Under the pieces are notes generated by a model that saw nothing but the letters and a program-made list of their open reading frames with translations, had not been told where the DNA came from and searched no databases. The position numbers and the translations under genes were made by a program. DNA of 6,364 nucleotides, taken from NCBI GenBank assembly GCA_028873745.1, contig JAPPNT010000104.1:1-6364 (forward strand), in the 5' to 3' direction. The DNA is from Chloroflexota bacterium. GTDB taxonomy: Bacteria; Chloroflexota; Dehalococcoidia; Lucifugimonadales; UBA1127. Positions 1 through 6,227 of the stretch are shown here, piece after piece; position 1 is the first letter of the stretch; each line of letters opens with the position of its first letter.

Positions 1-860
1 GTGACCTGTTCTGCAGCTTCTGCATCATCCCATACCGCCGGGGGCGGCAGGTGAGCCGAACGCTGCCGGACGTGGTGCGGGAGGCCGAGTTGCTGGCGGC
101 GCGGGGCGTTCGCGAGGTCACGCTGTTGGGGCAGACGGTGGACGCGTACGGGCACGACCTGCCGGGCGACGAGGACCTGGCCGACCTGCTGTACGCGCTG
201 AACGACGTGTGCGGGCTGGAGCGCATCCGGTTCCTGACCTCGCACCCCATGTACATGAGCGACCGCATCATCAGCGCCGTCGCGCAGCTGCCCAAGGTGT
301 GCGAGCACATCAACCTGCCGGTGCAGGCGGGCGACGACGAGGTGCTCTCAGCCATGCGGCGGACGTACTCGGCGGACGAGTACCTGGAGACCATCGAGCG
401 CATCCGGTCGACGATCCCCGGCGTCGGGCTGAGCACGGACCTCATCGTGGGCTTCTGCGGGGAGACGGAGGAGGCGTTCGAGGCGAGCTACCGGCTGCTG
501 GAGCAGGTGCGGTTCGACAAGGTGCACGTCGCGCAGTACTCGACGCGGGAGGGAACCATCGCTCACCGGACGTTGACGGACGACGTGCCGGCGGAGGAGA
601 AGCGGCGGCGCCTGAAGGCCGTCGACGCGCTGCAGGAGCGGGTGGCGACGGAGATCAACGAGCGGCTGCTGGGCGAGACGCTCGAAGTGCTCGTCGAGGG
701 ACGGGACAAGGGGAAGTGGCGCGGGCGAACGCGCACGGACAAGCTGGTGTTCTTTGAGGACGCGGGAGACTTCCACGGGAAGTTGACCCGCGTTCGGATT
801 ACCAAAACATCGCCGTGGTCGCTGCAGGGCGAGCCGGAAGCGGTGCAGGCGGGGAGGTAG
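1..860 (+). CDS. miaB: tRNA-2-methylthio-N6-dimethylallyladenosine synthase (MiaB), 5'-truncated by window edge
   Basis: Radical-SAM methylthiotransferase that adds a methylthio group to C2 of i6A37 in tRNA. The reading frame is open from base 3, giving 285 visible residues. It opens DLFCSFCIIPYRRG, the 4Fe-4S/SAM cysteine motif. Bases 1-2 (GT) fit the end of a TGT codon, so the first cysteine of CxxxCxxC is probably cut by the edge. The N-terminal UPF0004 cluster domain is missing only because of the window. Downstream are LLGQTVDAYG, RFLTSHP, VCEHINLPVQ and DLIVGFCGET, all typical of MiaB rather than RimO. The C-terminal 60-70 residues (LVEGRDKGKWRGRTRTDKLV to RITKTSPWSLQGE) form a TRAM RNA-binding domain. 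The stop lies 3 nt before nadA, so the two are probably co-transcribed. A MiaB-like paralogue with another tRNA target is possible but less likely. Confidence 0.87.
   Translation, partial: DLFCSFCIIPYRRGRQVSRTLPDVVREAELLAARGVREVTLLGQTVDAYGHDLPGDEDLADLLYALNDVCGLERIRFLTSHPMYMSDRIISAVAQLPKVCEHINLPVQAGDDEVLSAMRRTYSADEYLETIERIRSTIPGVGLSTDLIVGFCGETEEAFEASYRLLEQVRFDKVHVAQYSTREGTIAHRTLTDDVPAEEKRRRLKAVDALQERVATEINERLLGETLEVLVEGRDKGKWRGRTRTDKLVFFEDAGDFHGKLTRVRITKTSPWSLQGEPEAVQAGR
851..857 (+). promoter_or_regulatory. Shine-Dalgarno site for nadA, inside the end of miaB
   Basis: GGGGAGG lies 6 nt upstream of the nadA ATG at 864 and overlaps the last miaB codons. It supports that ATG over a later in-frame GTG at codon 17, and suggests that nadA translation is coupled to termination on miaB. 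Confidence 0.7.
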
Positions 861-863
861 GAC

Positions 864-2087
864 ATGGCCTTGGAATTGCCGGTGGCGGACAGCAGACAGC
901 GAAACCCTCGGGTGCCTCTGACAGAGCTGGAGCAGTCCGCATTTTGCCAAGTGGAGCCGCTGGAGACGAAGCCGTTGGCTGAAGAGCTGAACGCGGGCGT
1001 CCGGTGGCAGCGACTGCCGGACGAGTACGTGAACCTGACGCCGGACCAGCTTGTCGAGCGCATAGACGCAAACCGCGCGGCGCTGGGCGGCAGCACGGTC
1101 ATCCTCGGCCACCACTACCAGCGCGAGGACATCATCCAGTTCGCGGACTTCCGGGGGGACTCGCTGAAGCTGTCGCAGTACGCGGCGGAGCGACAGGAGT
1201 CGAACTTCGTCATCTTCTGCGGCGTGCACTTCATGGCGGAGACGGCGGCAGTGCTCGGCGGCGAGCACCAGCGCGTGGTGCTGCCGAACATCAACGCGGG
1301 GTGCTCGATGGCGGACATGGCGCCGACAGGAGACGTGGAGGACTGCTGGGACGACCTGATGGAGACGCTCGGCGAGGGCTCGGTGATTCCGGTGACGTAC
1401 ATGAACTCGACGGCGGAGATCAAGGCGCTCGTCGGGCGGAACGGCGGCGCGGTTTGCACGTCGAGCAACGCGGGCAAGGTGGTCGAGTGGGCGTTCCAGC
1501 AGGGCAAGCGGGTGCTGTTCCTGCCGGACCAGCACCTGGGCCGGAACACGGGACTGAAGATGGGTATTCCGCTCGAGGAGATGGTGGTCTGGAACCCCTT
1601 CCGACCTCTTGGCGGGCACTCAGCGGAGGCGCTCGAAGAGAGCAAGATGATCCTGTGGAAGGGGCATTGCTCGGTGCACACGCGTTTCACGCCGCTGCAG
1701 GTCGCAAAGGCGAAGGCGGCGTACCCGGACGTGAACATCCTCGTGCATCCCGAGTGCCCGATGGAGACCGTCGAGCTGGCCGACTACGTCGGGTCGACGG
1801 AGCTGATCGCGAAGACGATCGGCGAGGCGGCGCCAGGGAGCGTGTGGGGCGTCGGAACGGAGATCAACCTCGTCAGCCGGCTGGCGCACGAGAACCCGGA
1901 CAAGACGGTGTTCTGCCTGGACCCGGTGGTGTGCCCGTGCTCGACGATGTACCGCATCCACCCGGCGTACCTGCTGTGGGTGACGGACGAGCTGCTGGCG
2001 GGGCGCGTGCCGAACCAGGTAACGGTCGAGGAGGAAACGGCGCACTATGCCAAGGTGGCGCTGGACCGGATGCTGACGCTGGTGTAG
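864..2087 (+). CDS. nadA: Quinolinate synthase (NadA), Bacillus-type
   Basis: Cytosolic 4Fe-4S enzyme that condenses iminoaspartate with dihydroxyacetone phosphate to make quinolinate. It has 407 residues, longer than the roughly 350-370 usual for the family. The excess is an N-terminal extension of about 30 residues that I do not recognise. Visible motifs: GHHYQ (82-86), GDSLKLSQ (98-105), CGVHFMAETA (119-128), AGCSMADMA (145-153), YMNSTAEIKA (179-188), DQHLGRNTG (222-230), WKGHCSVH (265-272), HPEC (295-298) and CPCSTMYRI (357-365). By comparison with E. coli Cys113/200/297, the cluster ligands should be Cys147, Cys269 and Cys357; Cys119 and Cys298 lie in other motifs. The 122-residue gap between the first two ligands, against 87 in E. 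coli, marks the B. subtilis-like form. The start is fixed by a good Shine-Dalgarno. NadB and NadC follow downstream. Confidence 0.97.
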   Translation: MALELPVADSRQRNPRVPLTELEQSAFCQVEPLETKPLAEELNAGVRWQRLPDEYVNLTPDQLVERIDANRAALGGSTVILGHHYQREDIIQFADFRGDSLKLSQYAAERQESNFVIFCGVHFMAETAAVLGGEHQRVVLPNINAGCSMADMAPTGDVEDCWDDLMETLGEGSVIPVTYMNSTAEIKALVGRNGGAVCTSSNAGKVVEWAFQQGKRVLFLPDQHLGRNTGLKMGIPLEEMVVWNPFRPLGGHSAEALEESKMILWKGHCSVHTRFTPLQVAKAKAAYPDVNILVHPECPMETVELADYVGSTELIAKTIGEAAPGSVWGVGTEINLVSRLAHENPDKTVFCLDPVVCPCSTMYRIHPAYLLWVTDELLAGRVPNQVTVEEETAHYAKVALDRMLTLV

Positions 2088-2110
2088 GCGTCGCTGGCGG
2101 GACGGAACTT

Positions 2111-2137
2111 CGAGGGGGGCGGGAGTACCGCCCCTCG
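2111..2137 (+). terminator. GC-rich hairpin after nadA, possible terminator
   Basis: The arms CGAGGGG (2111-2117) plus CGG (2120-2122) pair with CCG (2128-2130) plus CCCCTCG (2131-2137), around a GAGTA loop and a 2-nt GG bulge. The ten G/C-rich pairs sit 23 nt after the nadA stop. No T-tract follows (next bases TCATTAGG), so intrinsic termination is uncertain. It could instead attenuate or protect the miaB-nadA message. Confidence 0.45.
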
Positions 2138-2165
2138 TCATTAGGGCGACGGATGCTGGATTGAA

Positions 2166-2200
2166 CGGGGCGCCCTTCGACGGGCTCAGGGCGAACGGGA
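2166..2200 (+). repeat. Dispersed palindromic repeat (CCCTTCGAC/GGGCTCAGGG type)
   Basis: CGCCCT (2171-2176) and AGGGCG (2188-2193) form an inverted repeat around TCGACGGGCTC. The outer flanks ACGGG and AACGGG are also similar. I recognise this as a very common intergenic repeat of high-GC bacteria; its spurious translation, RPEPVEGR, is a familiar false peptide. That recognition is from memory and not from a search. Only one copy is in the window, between nadA and the VOC gene. Confidence 0.65.
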
Positions 2201-2212
2201 GTTGAGTCAACC

Positions 2213-2220
2213 AAGGAGGA
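2213..2220 (+). promoter_or_regulatory. Strong Shine-Dalgarno deciding the TTG start of the VOC gene
   Basis: AAGGAGGA is almost a full match to the anti-Shine-Dalgarno and ends 6 nt before TTG at 2227. It makes the non-AUG start convincing, and is the best ribosome binding site in the window. Confidence 0.8.
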
Positions 2221-2226
2221 ACAGCG

Positions 2227-2694
2227 TTGACGACCAGAACGACGGCGAGGATCAAGCGGCTGACGCACCTGGTAATCCGGGTACGCGACGTGGAGCGGTC
2301 GGAGAAGTTCTACACGGAAGTGATGGGGTTCCACGTCACGGCCAAGTACCCGGGCATGGTCTTCTACGCGACGGAGGACGAGCCTACGACGCACGACCTC
2401 GCGACGCAGGAGATTGGCATGGAGGCGCCGGGGCCGCAGCCGTATCGCGTCGGGCTGTACCACATGGCGTGGCAGGTGGAGACGCTGGAGGACCTGCGCG
2501 ACTTTCACCGGCGGCTGCGGGAGCTGGATGTGCCGATCGTTGGGTACGGCGAGCATGGGCTGGGCTTCGGCATCTACTTCCTCGACCCGGACGGGAATGA
2601 GATCGAGGTGGTGTACGAGCTGCCGAAGGAGGAGTGGCCGGACGGCAAGCCGCAGCTTCGGGGGCGGGTGCCGTTTGCGGTGGAGTTGGACTGA
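2227..2694 (+). CDS. VOC-fold metalloprotein, glyoxalase/extradiol dioxygenase-like
   Basis: Single-domain vicinal oxygen chelate protein of 155 residues; substrate unknown. The first betaalphabetabetabeta half runs from THLVIRVRDVERSEKFYTEV (13-32), the second from YHMAWQVETLEDLRDF (78-93). Likely metal ligands are His14, His79 and Glu127 (in DPDGNEIE, 120-127). The stretch from Gly108 to Glu127, with His110, Ile116-Tyr117, Asp120-Pro121 and Gly123, fits the classical extradiol ring-cleavage dioxygenase signature. This favours an Fe(II) catechol-dioxygenase-like chemistry over a simple antibiotic-resistance or glyoxalase I role. Family membership alone does not fix the reaction. No signal peptide is seen, so it is probably cytosolic. 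It sits between nadA and nadB with a repeat on each side, and could be an insertion into the nad cluster or a helper of it. Start TTG is set by the strong upstream Shine-Dalgarno. Confidence 0.88.
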   Translation: MTTRTTARIKRLTHLVIRVRDVERSEKFYTEVMGFHVTAKYPGMVFYATEDEPTTHDLATQEIGMEAPGPQPYRVGLYHMAWQVETLEDLRDFHRRLRELDVPIVGYGEHGLGFGIYFLDPDGNEIEVVYELPKEEWPDGKPQLRGRVPFAVELD

Positions 2695-2711
2695 GGGGTG
2701 GAGAGCGGCCA

Positions 2712-2740
2712 CTGGATACCGGCTTTCGCCGGTAAAACGG
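2712..2740 (+). repeat. Palindromic repeat, copy 1 of the CTGGAT family
   Basis: A perfect 7-bp stem, TACCGGC (2717-2723) and GCCGGTA (2728-2734), closes a TTTC loop and is preceded by CTGGA. It matches the copy at 6188-6216 at 25 of 29 positions, and the changes in the stem keep the pairing. It lies in the 79-nt gap between the VOC gene and nadB. Confidence 0.8.
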
Positions 2741-2773
2741 GGCATGATGCGTTTGGGAGCGGGCACTTAGGGC

Positions 2774-4330
2774 ATGACCACACAGCAGTATGACTACATT
2801 GTGATTGGGAGCGGGATTGCTGGGTTGTACTCGGCGCTGCTGGCTGTCGAGCATGGGAGCGTGCTGATCCTGACGAAGGGCGGGATTGCCGACTGCAACA
2901 CGCAGTACGCGCAGGGGGGCATCGCGGCGGCCGTCGGGCCGGAGGACTCGCCGAGCTATCACCTGGCCGACACGCTGGTCGCGGGCGCGGGGCTGTGCAA
3001 TGAGGACGCAGCGCGGATTCTGGCTGAACAGGGGCCGCATGCCATCTCCGAGCTGGTGCGGCTTGGCGTCATCTTCGACACGGCGGACGGCGAGGTGGCG
3101 CTTGGGCGAGAGGCGGCGCACCGGATGCCGCGTGTGCTGCACGCGGGCGGCGACGCGACGGGGGCGCGCATTGAGCTAACGCTGTCGTCGCTGGCGCACC
3201 ACTCGCGCATTCACGTCGAGGAGTACGTGACGACGACGCGGCTGCTTGTCGAGGACGGGCGCGTCGTGGGAGTCGCGGGGCTGGTGAACGGGGAAGGCGA
3301 GGAGGTCGAGTACCTCGGGGCGCACACGGTGCTCGCCACGGGCGGCGCGGGGCGGCTGTACCGGTATACGACGAATCCAGAGGTCACGACGGGCGACGGC
3401 GTCGCGCTAGCGTTCGATGCAGGCGCGGCGGTCATGGACATGGAGTTCTACCAGTTCCACCCGACGGCGCTCCGGCTGCCGGGAGCGCCGCCCTTCCTCA
3501 TCACGGAGGCGATGCGCGGCGAGGGGGCGGTGCTGCGCAACGTGAACGGCGATACATTCATGACGGAGTACCACCCACATGGCGACTTGGCGCCTCGGGA
3601 CGTGGTGTCGCGGTCGTTGCTGGCGGAGATGCGGCGGACGGGCGCGGGCCACGTGGTCCTCGATGCGACGCACATGCCCTCGGACCGGCTGGCCGCGCGC
3701 TTCCCGAGCATCTACAAGACGTGCATGACGCACGGGCTCGACATCACCCGAGAGCCGATACCCGTTTCGCCGGCGGCGCACTACATGATGGGCGGCGTGC
3801 TCACGAACACGGACGGGGAGACGACGCTGCCGGGGTTGTACGCCTGCGGCGAGGTCGCGTGCACGGGGCTGCATGGGGCGAACCGGCTGGCAAGCAACTC
3901 GCTGCTGGAGACGGTGGTCTTCGGGCAGAGGGTGGTGCGGCGGTCGCTGGAGGGCGGCTGGACGGGGCCTCGGCCCGAGGGGGCGCTCGCGCTGGGGGCG
4001 GAGCCGTCGGCCGAGGCGGGAGCGCCATCGCTGGAGGGGCTGCAGGCGCTGAACTGGAGCAACGTCGGAATCATCCGCTCGAAAGAGGGGCTCGACGAGG
4101 CTGCGGGGGTCTTCGCGGCGTGGGAGGCGGCGCCGCCAAGGGCGTCGGCGCCGAACGGCGGCGGGCGGGCGTCGCGCGAGCTTGCCAACATGGTCACGCT
4201 GGGTAGACTGATGGCAGAATCGGCGCTGGTGCGGGAGGAGAGCCGAGGCGCGCACTTCCGGACGGACTTCCCGGAGACGTCCGACGAGTGGCTGTGCCAC
4301 ACGGTGTTCACGAAGCCGACGCTCGACTAA
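2774..4330 (+). CDS. nadB: L-aspartate oxidase (NadB)
   Basis: FAD enzyme that oxidises L-aspartate to iminoaspartate, using oxygen or fumarate as acceptor; it feeds NadA. It has 518 residues, close to the usual 510-540. The N-terminal dinucleotide fold is DYIVIGSGIAGLYSA (7-21). Further FAD and active-site motifs: TQYAQGGIAAA (43-53), REAAHRMPRVLHAGGDATG (112-130), ATGGAGRLY (188-196), QFHPTAL (227-233), TEAMRGEGA (244-252), LAPRDVV (272-278), AAHYMMGGV (334-342) and GLHGANRLASNSLLE (365-379). Likely catalytic residues by homology to E. coli are His229, Arg275 and His336. Glu113 matches the residue that separates NadB from succinate dehydrogenase and fumarate reductase. The C-terminal helical domain (about 428-518) follows an Ala/Pro/Gly-rich linker (393-420). 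An in-frame stop at 2768-2770 makes the ATG the earliest possible start. Its Shine-Dalgarno is weak. Confidence 0.97.
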   Translation: MTTQQYDYIVIGSGIAGLYSALLAVEHGSVLILTKGGIADCNTQYAQGGIAAAVGPEDSPSYHLADTLVAGAGLCNEDAARILAEQGPHAISELVRLGVIFDTADGEVALGREAAHRMPRVLHAGGDATGARIELTLSSLAHHSRIHVEEYVTTTRLLVEDGRVVGVAGLVNGEGEEVEYLGAHTVLATGGAGRLYRYTTNPEVTTGDGVALAFDAGAAVMDMEFYQFHPTALRLPGAPPFLITEAMRGEGAVLRNVNGDTFMTEYHPHGDLAPRDVVSRSLLAEMRRTGAGHVVLDATHMPSDRLAARFPSIYKTCMTHGLDITREPIPVSPAAHYMMGGVLTNTDGETTLPGLYACGEVACTGLHGANRLASNSLLETVVFGQRVVRRSLEGGWTGPRPEGALALGAEPSAEAGAPSLEGLQALNWSNVGIIRSKEGLDEAAGVFAAWEAAPPRASAPNGGGRASRELANMVTLGRLMAESALVREESRGAHFRTDFPETSDEWLCHTVFTKPTLD

Positions 4331-4335
4331 GGGGG
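4329..4335 (+). promoter_or_regulatory. Shine-Dalgarno for the MBL-fold gene, overlapping the nadB stop
   Basis: AAGGGGG begins within the nadB TAA and ends 6 nt before ATG 4342. It supports this start over an upstream in-frame ATG at 4288, which would overlap nadB and add 18 residues unlike the family. Confidence 0.7.
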
Positions 4336-4341
4336 AATTCG

Positions 4342-5193
4342 ATGGAGTTGACCTTGCTCGGCACGGGCACGCCGATGCCCGACCCCGAACGCTGGGGGCC
4401 GGCGAACCACCTGCGCATCGGCGGGGACACGGTGCTGGTGGACACGGGCAACGGCTGCGTGCGCCGCATGGTGCAGATTGGGCAGGACATGACCGATCTG
4501 GACTACATCTTCCTGACCCACATGCACTCGGACCACACCGTCGACCTGATGCACGTGCTCATCACCGGGTGGATCCGCTACCGGAAGAAGCCGTACACGA
4601 TCATCGGGCCGGCACGGACGAAGGACTTCGTCGACAGGCTCATTCATGCCTTCGAGGAGGACATCCGGATACGGCGGCTGCACGACCGGGTGGGCGAGGA
4701 CGTGATGAACGTGCGCGTCATCGAGGTAAACCACGGCGACACGTTCGAGGGCGACGACTGGCGCGCGACGGCGCTCGAGGTCGAGCACGGCTACGTCAAA
4801 CCCGCGCTGGGGTTTGCGTTCGAGGAGGAGCGGAGCAAGCTCGTCATCTCGGGCGACACGGCGGTGAGCGACGCCATCATCGAGGCGTCGTCGACGGCGG
4901 ACATGCTGGTGCACGAGCTGATGCAGACACAGCCGCACCGGGGCGGGCCGGCGCCGGACGGGCGCGATTACCACGTAGTCGACCGGGAGGGGCTGACGGA
5001 GTTCGCGCGGCGGATTGCCAACTCGCACACGTGCCCGCACGGGCTGGCGGAGGTGGCGGAGAAGTCGGGCGTGCCGCACCTGGTCGCGACGCACATGGGC
5101 GACGTGGACGAGGAGTGGTCGCGCGAGGTCATCTGCGCGAACTACAGCAACCCGTTCACATTCGGCGAAGACCTGATGAAGTTCACGGTGTAG
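4342..5193 (+). CDS. RNase Z-like metallo-beta-lactamase-fold hydrolase
   Basis: Predicted two-zinc hydrolase of 283 residues. It starts with the family-typical MELTLLGTGTPMP (1-13). Metal-site motifs: LVDTGNG (32-38), THMHSDH (59-65; His60, His62, Asp64, His65), EVEHGYVKPALGF (147-159; His149), SGDTA (170-174; Asp172) and VATHMGD (248-254; His251). An HE pair (191-192) and HT at 229-230 occupy the places of the RNase Z HEAT and HST motifs. The flexible tRNA-binding exosite arm of true RNase Z is not obvious, so a tRNA 3'-end role is doubtful. Arylsulfatase, phosphodiesterase or lactonase activity is equally possible. It lies 11 nt after nadB and 7 nt before nadC, hence almost surely in the same transcript. 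This position suggests, but does not show, a link to NAD metabolism. No signal peptide or membrane segment is seen. Confidence 0.9.
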   Translation: MELTLLGTGTPMPDPERWGPANHLRIGGDTVLVDTGNGCVRRMVQIGQDMTDLDYIFLTHMHSDHTVDLMHVLITGWIRYRKKPYTIIGPARTKDFVDRLIHAFEEDIRIRRLHDRVGEDVMNVRVIEVNHGDTFEGDDWRATALEVEHGYVKPALGFAFEEERSKLVISGDTAVSDAIIEASSTADMLVHELMQTQPHRGGPAPDGRDYHVVDREGLTEFARRIANSHTCPHGLAEVAEKSGVPHLVATHMGDVDEEWSREVICANYSNPFTFGEDLMKFTV

Positions 5194-5200
5194 CCAAACT

Positions 5201-6055
5201 ATGATACTGACGCCGGAAATCCACGACTTGATCGACCGGGCCCTGCAGGAGGACCTGAGCATCGGCGACGCGACGACGGCAGCGCTGGCGCCGGAGGAGC
5301 TGCAGGCGACCGCGACGCTGTTCGCCAAGCAGCCGGGCGTGCTGTGCGGCGTCGAGGTGGCGGCGGCGGTGTTCCGGCGCGTCGACCCGTCGCTGGCGGT
5401 GGAGCAGGCGCTGCGGGACGGCGACGTCATGGAGCGGGGAAGCGTCGCGCTGCGGGCGCGCGGCTCGGCGGCGACGTTGCTGACGGCGGAGCGGACGGCG
5501 GTCAACTTCATGCAGCACCTGAGCGGCGTCGCGACGCTGACGGCGGTCTACGTGGATGCCGTCAGGGGCTCCGGGGCCACCATCATCGACACGCGCAAGA
5601 CGCTGCCGGGGCTGCGGGCGCTGGAGAAGCACGCGGTCCGGTGCGGCGGCGGGCACAACCACCGGCAGAACCTGGGCGACGGCATCCTCATCAAGGACAA
5701 CCACATCGCGGCGCTGCGCGGGCACGGCATGACGCTCGGCGACATCGTGCGGCAGGCGCACGCGCGGGCCTCGCACACGATCAAGGTGGAGGTGGAGGTC
5801 ACGACGCTGGAGGAGGCCGAGGAGGCGCTCGACGCAGGGGCGCAACTGCTGCTGCTGGACAACATGCCGCCTGAGCTGATGAAGCAGGCGGTCGAGCTGA
5901 ACCGGGGGCGGGCGGTGCTGGAGGCGTCGGGCGGGATCAATCTCGACACGGTGCGGGCGGTCGCGGAGACGGGCGTGGACTTGATCTCCGTTGGGGCGCT
6001 GACGCACTCGGCGCCGGCGCTGGACATCAGCATGGACATCAGCTATTTGGGGTAG
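5201..6055 (+). CDS. nadC: Nicotinate-nucleotide pyrophosphorylase / quinolinate phosphoribosyltransferase (NadC)
   Basis: Converts quinolinate and PRPP to nicotinate mononucleotide, CO2 and pyrophosphate, the last step of the pathway encoded here. It has 284 residues, standard for the family. The N-terminal sandwich domain begins EDLSIGDATT (17-26). The barrel domain carries the basic quinolinate/PRPP pocket: ERTAVNFMQHLSGVAT (97-112; Arg98), DTRKTLPGLR (130-139; Arg132, Lys133), GGGHNHRQNL (149-158; His154, Arg155) and LIKDNHI (163-169; Lys165). The acidic and phosphate-binding motifs are VEVEV (196-200), LLDNM (218-222), EASGGI (241-246) and SVGALTHS (263-270). All expected catalytic residues appear intact. 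It starts 7 nt after the MBL gene with no clear Shine-Dalgarno, so translation is probably coupled. It is the last + strand gene before a converging dtd. Confidence 0.97.
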   Translation: MILTPEIHDLIDRALQEDLSIGDATTAALAPEELQATATLFAKQPGVLCGVEVAAAVFRRVDPSLAVEQALRDGDVMERGSVALRARGSAATLLTAERTAVNFMQHLSGVATLTAVYVDAVRGSGATIIDTRKTLPGLRALEKHAVRCGGGHNHRQNLGDGILIKDNHIAALRGHGMTLGDIVRQAHARASHTIKVEVEVTTLEEAEEALDAGAQLLLLDNMPPELMKQAVELNRGRAVLEASGGINLDTVRAVAETGVDLISVGALTHSAPALDISMDISYLG

Positions 6056-6115
6056 GCGGGCGGCCTAACTACCCGGAGTCTTCGGCGAGGTGAGCTCCCC
6101 TCAACCCGCGCCACT

Positions 6116-6144
6116 CTGGATCCCCGCCTGCGCGGGGATGACGA
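6116..6144 (+). repeat. Palindromic repeat, copy 2 of the CTGGAT family
   Basis: An 8-bp perfect stem, ATCCCCGC (6120-6127) and GCGGGGAT (6132-6139), closes the loop CTGC and is followed by GACGA. It matches the copy at 6188 at 24 of 29 positions. It resembles the very common intergenic palindrome of many bacteria, recognised from memory. Confidence 0.8.
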
Positions 6145-6187
6145 TGATTTGGGCAGTAGAGTGATCAGGCCGTAGGGCGCGGGGTTT

Positions 6188-6216
6188 CTGGATCCCGGCT
6201 TTCGCCGGGAAGACGA
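6188..6216 (+). repeat. Palindromic repeat, copy 3 of the CTGGAT family
   Basis: A perfect TCCCGGC (6193-6199) and GCCGGGA (6204-6210) stem closes the loop TTTC, with the same CTGGAT front and a GACGA end. It lies 11 nt past the dtd stop, so on the dtd transcript it would form a 3' hairpin. Confidence 0.8.
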
Positions 6217-6227
6217 AGTGGATTTCC

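Larger units (their letters stand above)
6056..6227. other. Intergenic region between convergent nadC and dtd
   Basis: This 172-nt non-coding gap separates two genes that point at each other. It contains two copies of the CTGGAT palindrome and no convincing ORF or RNA gene. There is no T-rich intrinsic terminator on either strand, so the palindromes may end or protect both messages. Confidence 0.7.

Noticed and set aside
348..1619. Long minus-strand ORF of 423 codons across miaB and nadA
   Set aside because: It is antisense to two clearly conserved genes. Its Arg/Leu/His-rich composition is the usual shadow of high-GC coding DNA, and no domain is recognisable.
1004..2164. Plus-strand ORF of 386 codons overlapping nadA in another frame
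   Set aside because: It is a Gly/Ala/Arg-rich frame shadow of nadA with no motifs, while the nadA frame has all expected cysteines and motifs.
2088..2226. NAD-responsive operator or riboswitch between nadA and the VOC gene
   Set aside because: I could not identify a NiaR or NrtR site or any NAD riboswitch motif. The gap is explained by the hairpin and the dispersed repeat.
1873..2766. Minus-strand ORF of 297 codons spanning the VOC gene and both gaps
   Set aside because: It includes the peptide RPEPVEGR, a known false translation of the dispersed palindrome, and is otherwise antisense to the VOC gene.
4327..5511. Minus-strand ORF of 394 codons opposite the MBL and nadC genes
   Set aside because: It is antisense to two well-supported genes, has low-complexity composition, and shows no recognisable domain.
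6087..6102. Possible terminator GAGG / CCTC hairpin after nadC
   Set aside because: There are only four pairs with an 8-nt loop and no T-tract; this is too weak to call.
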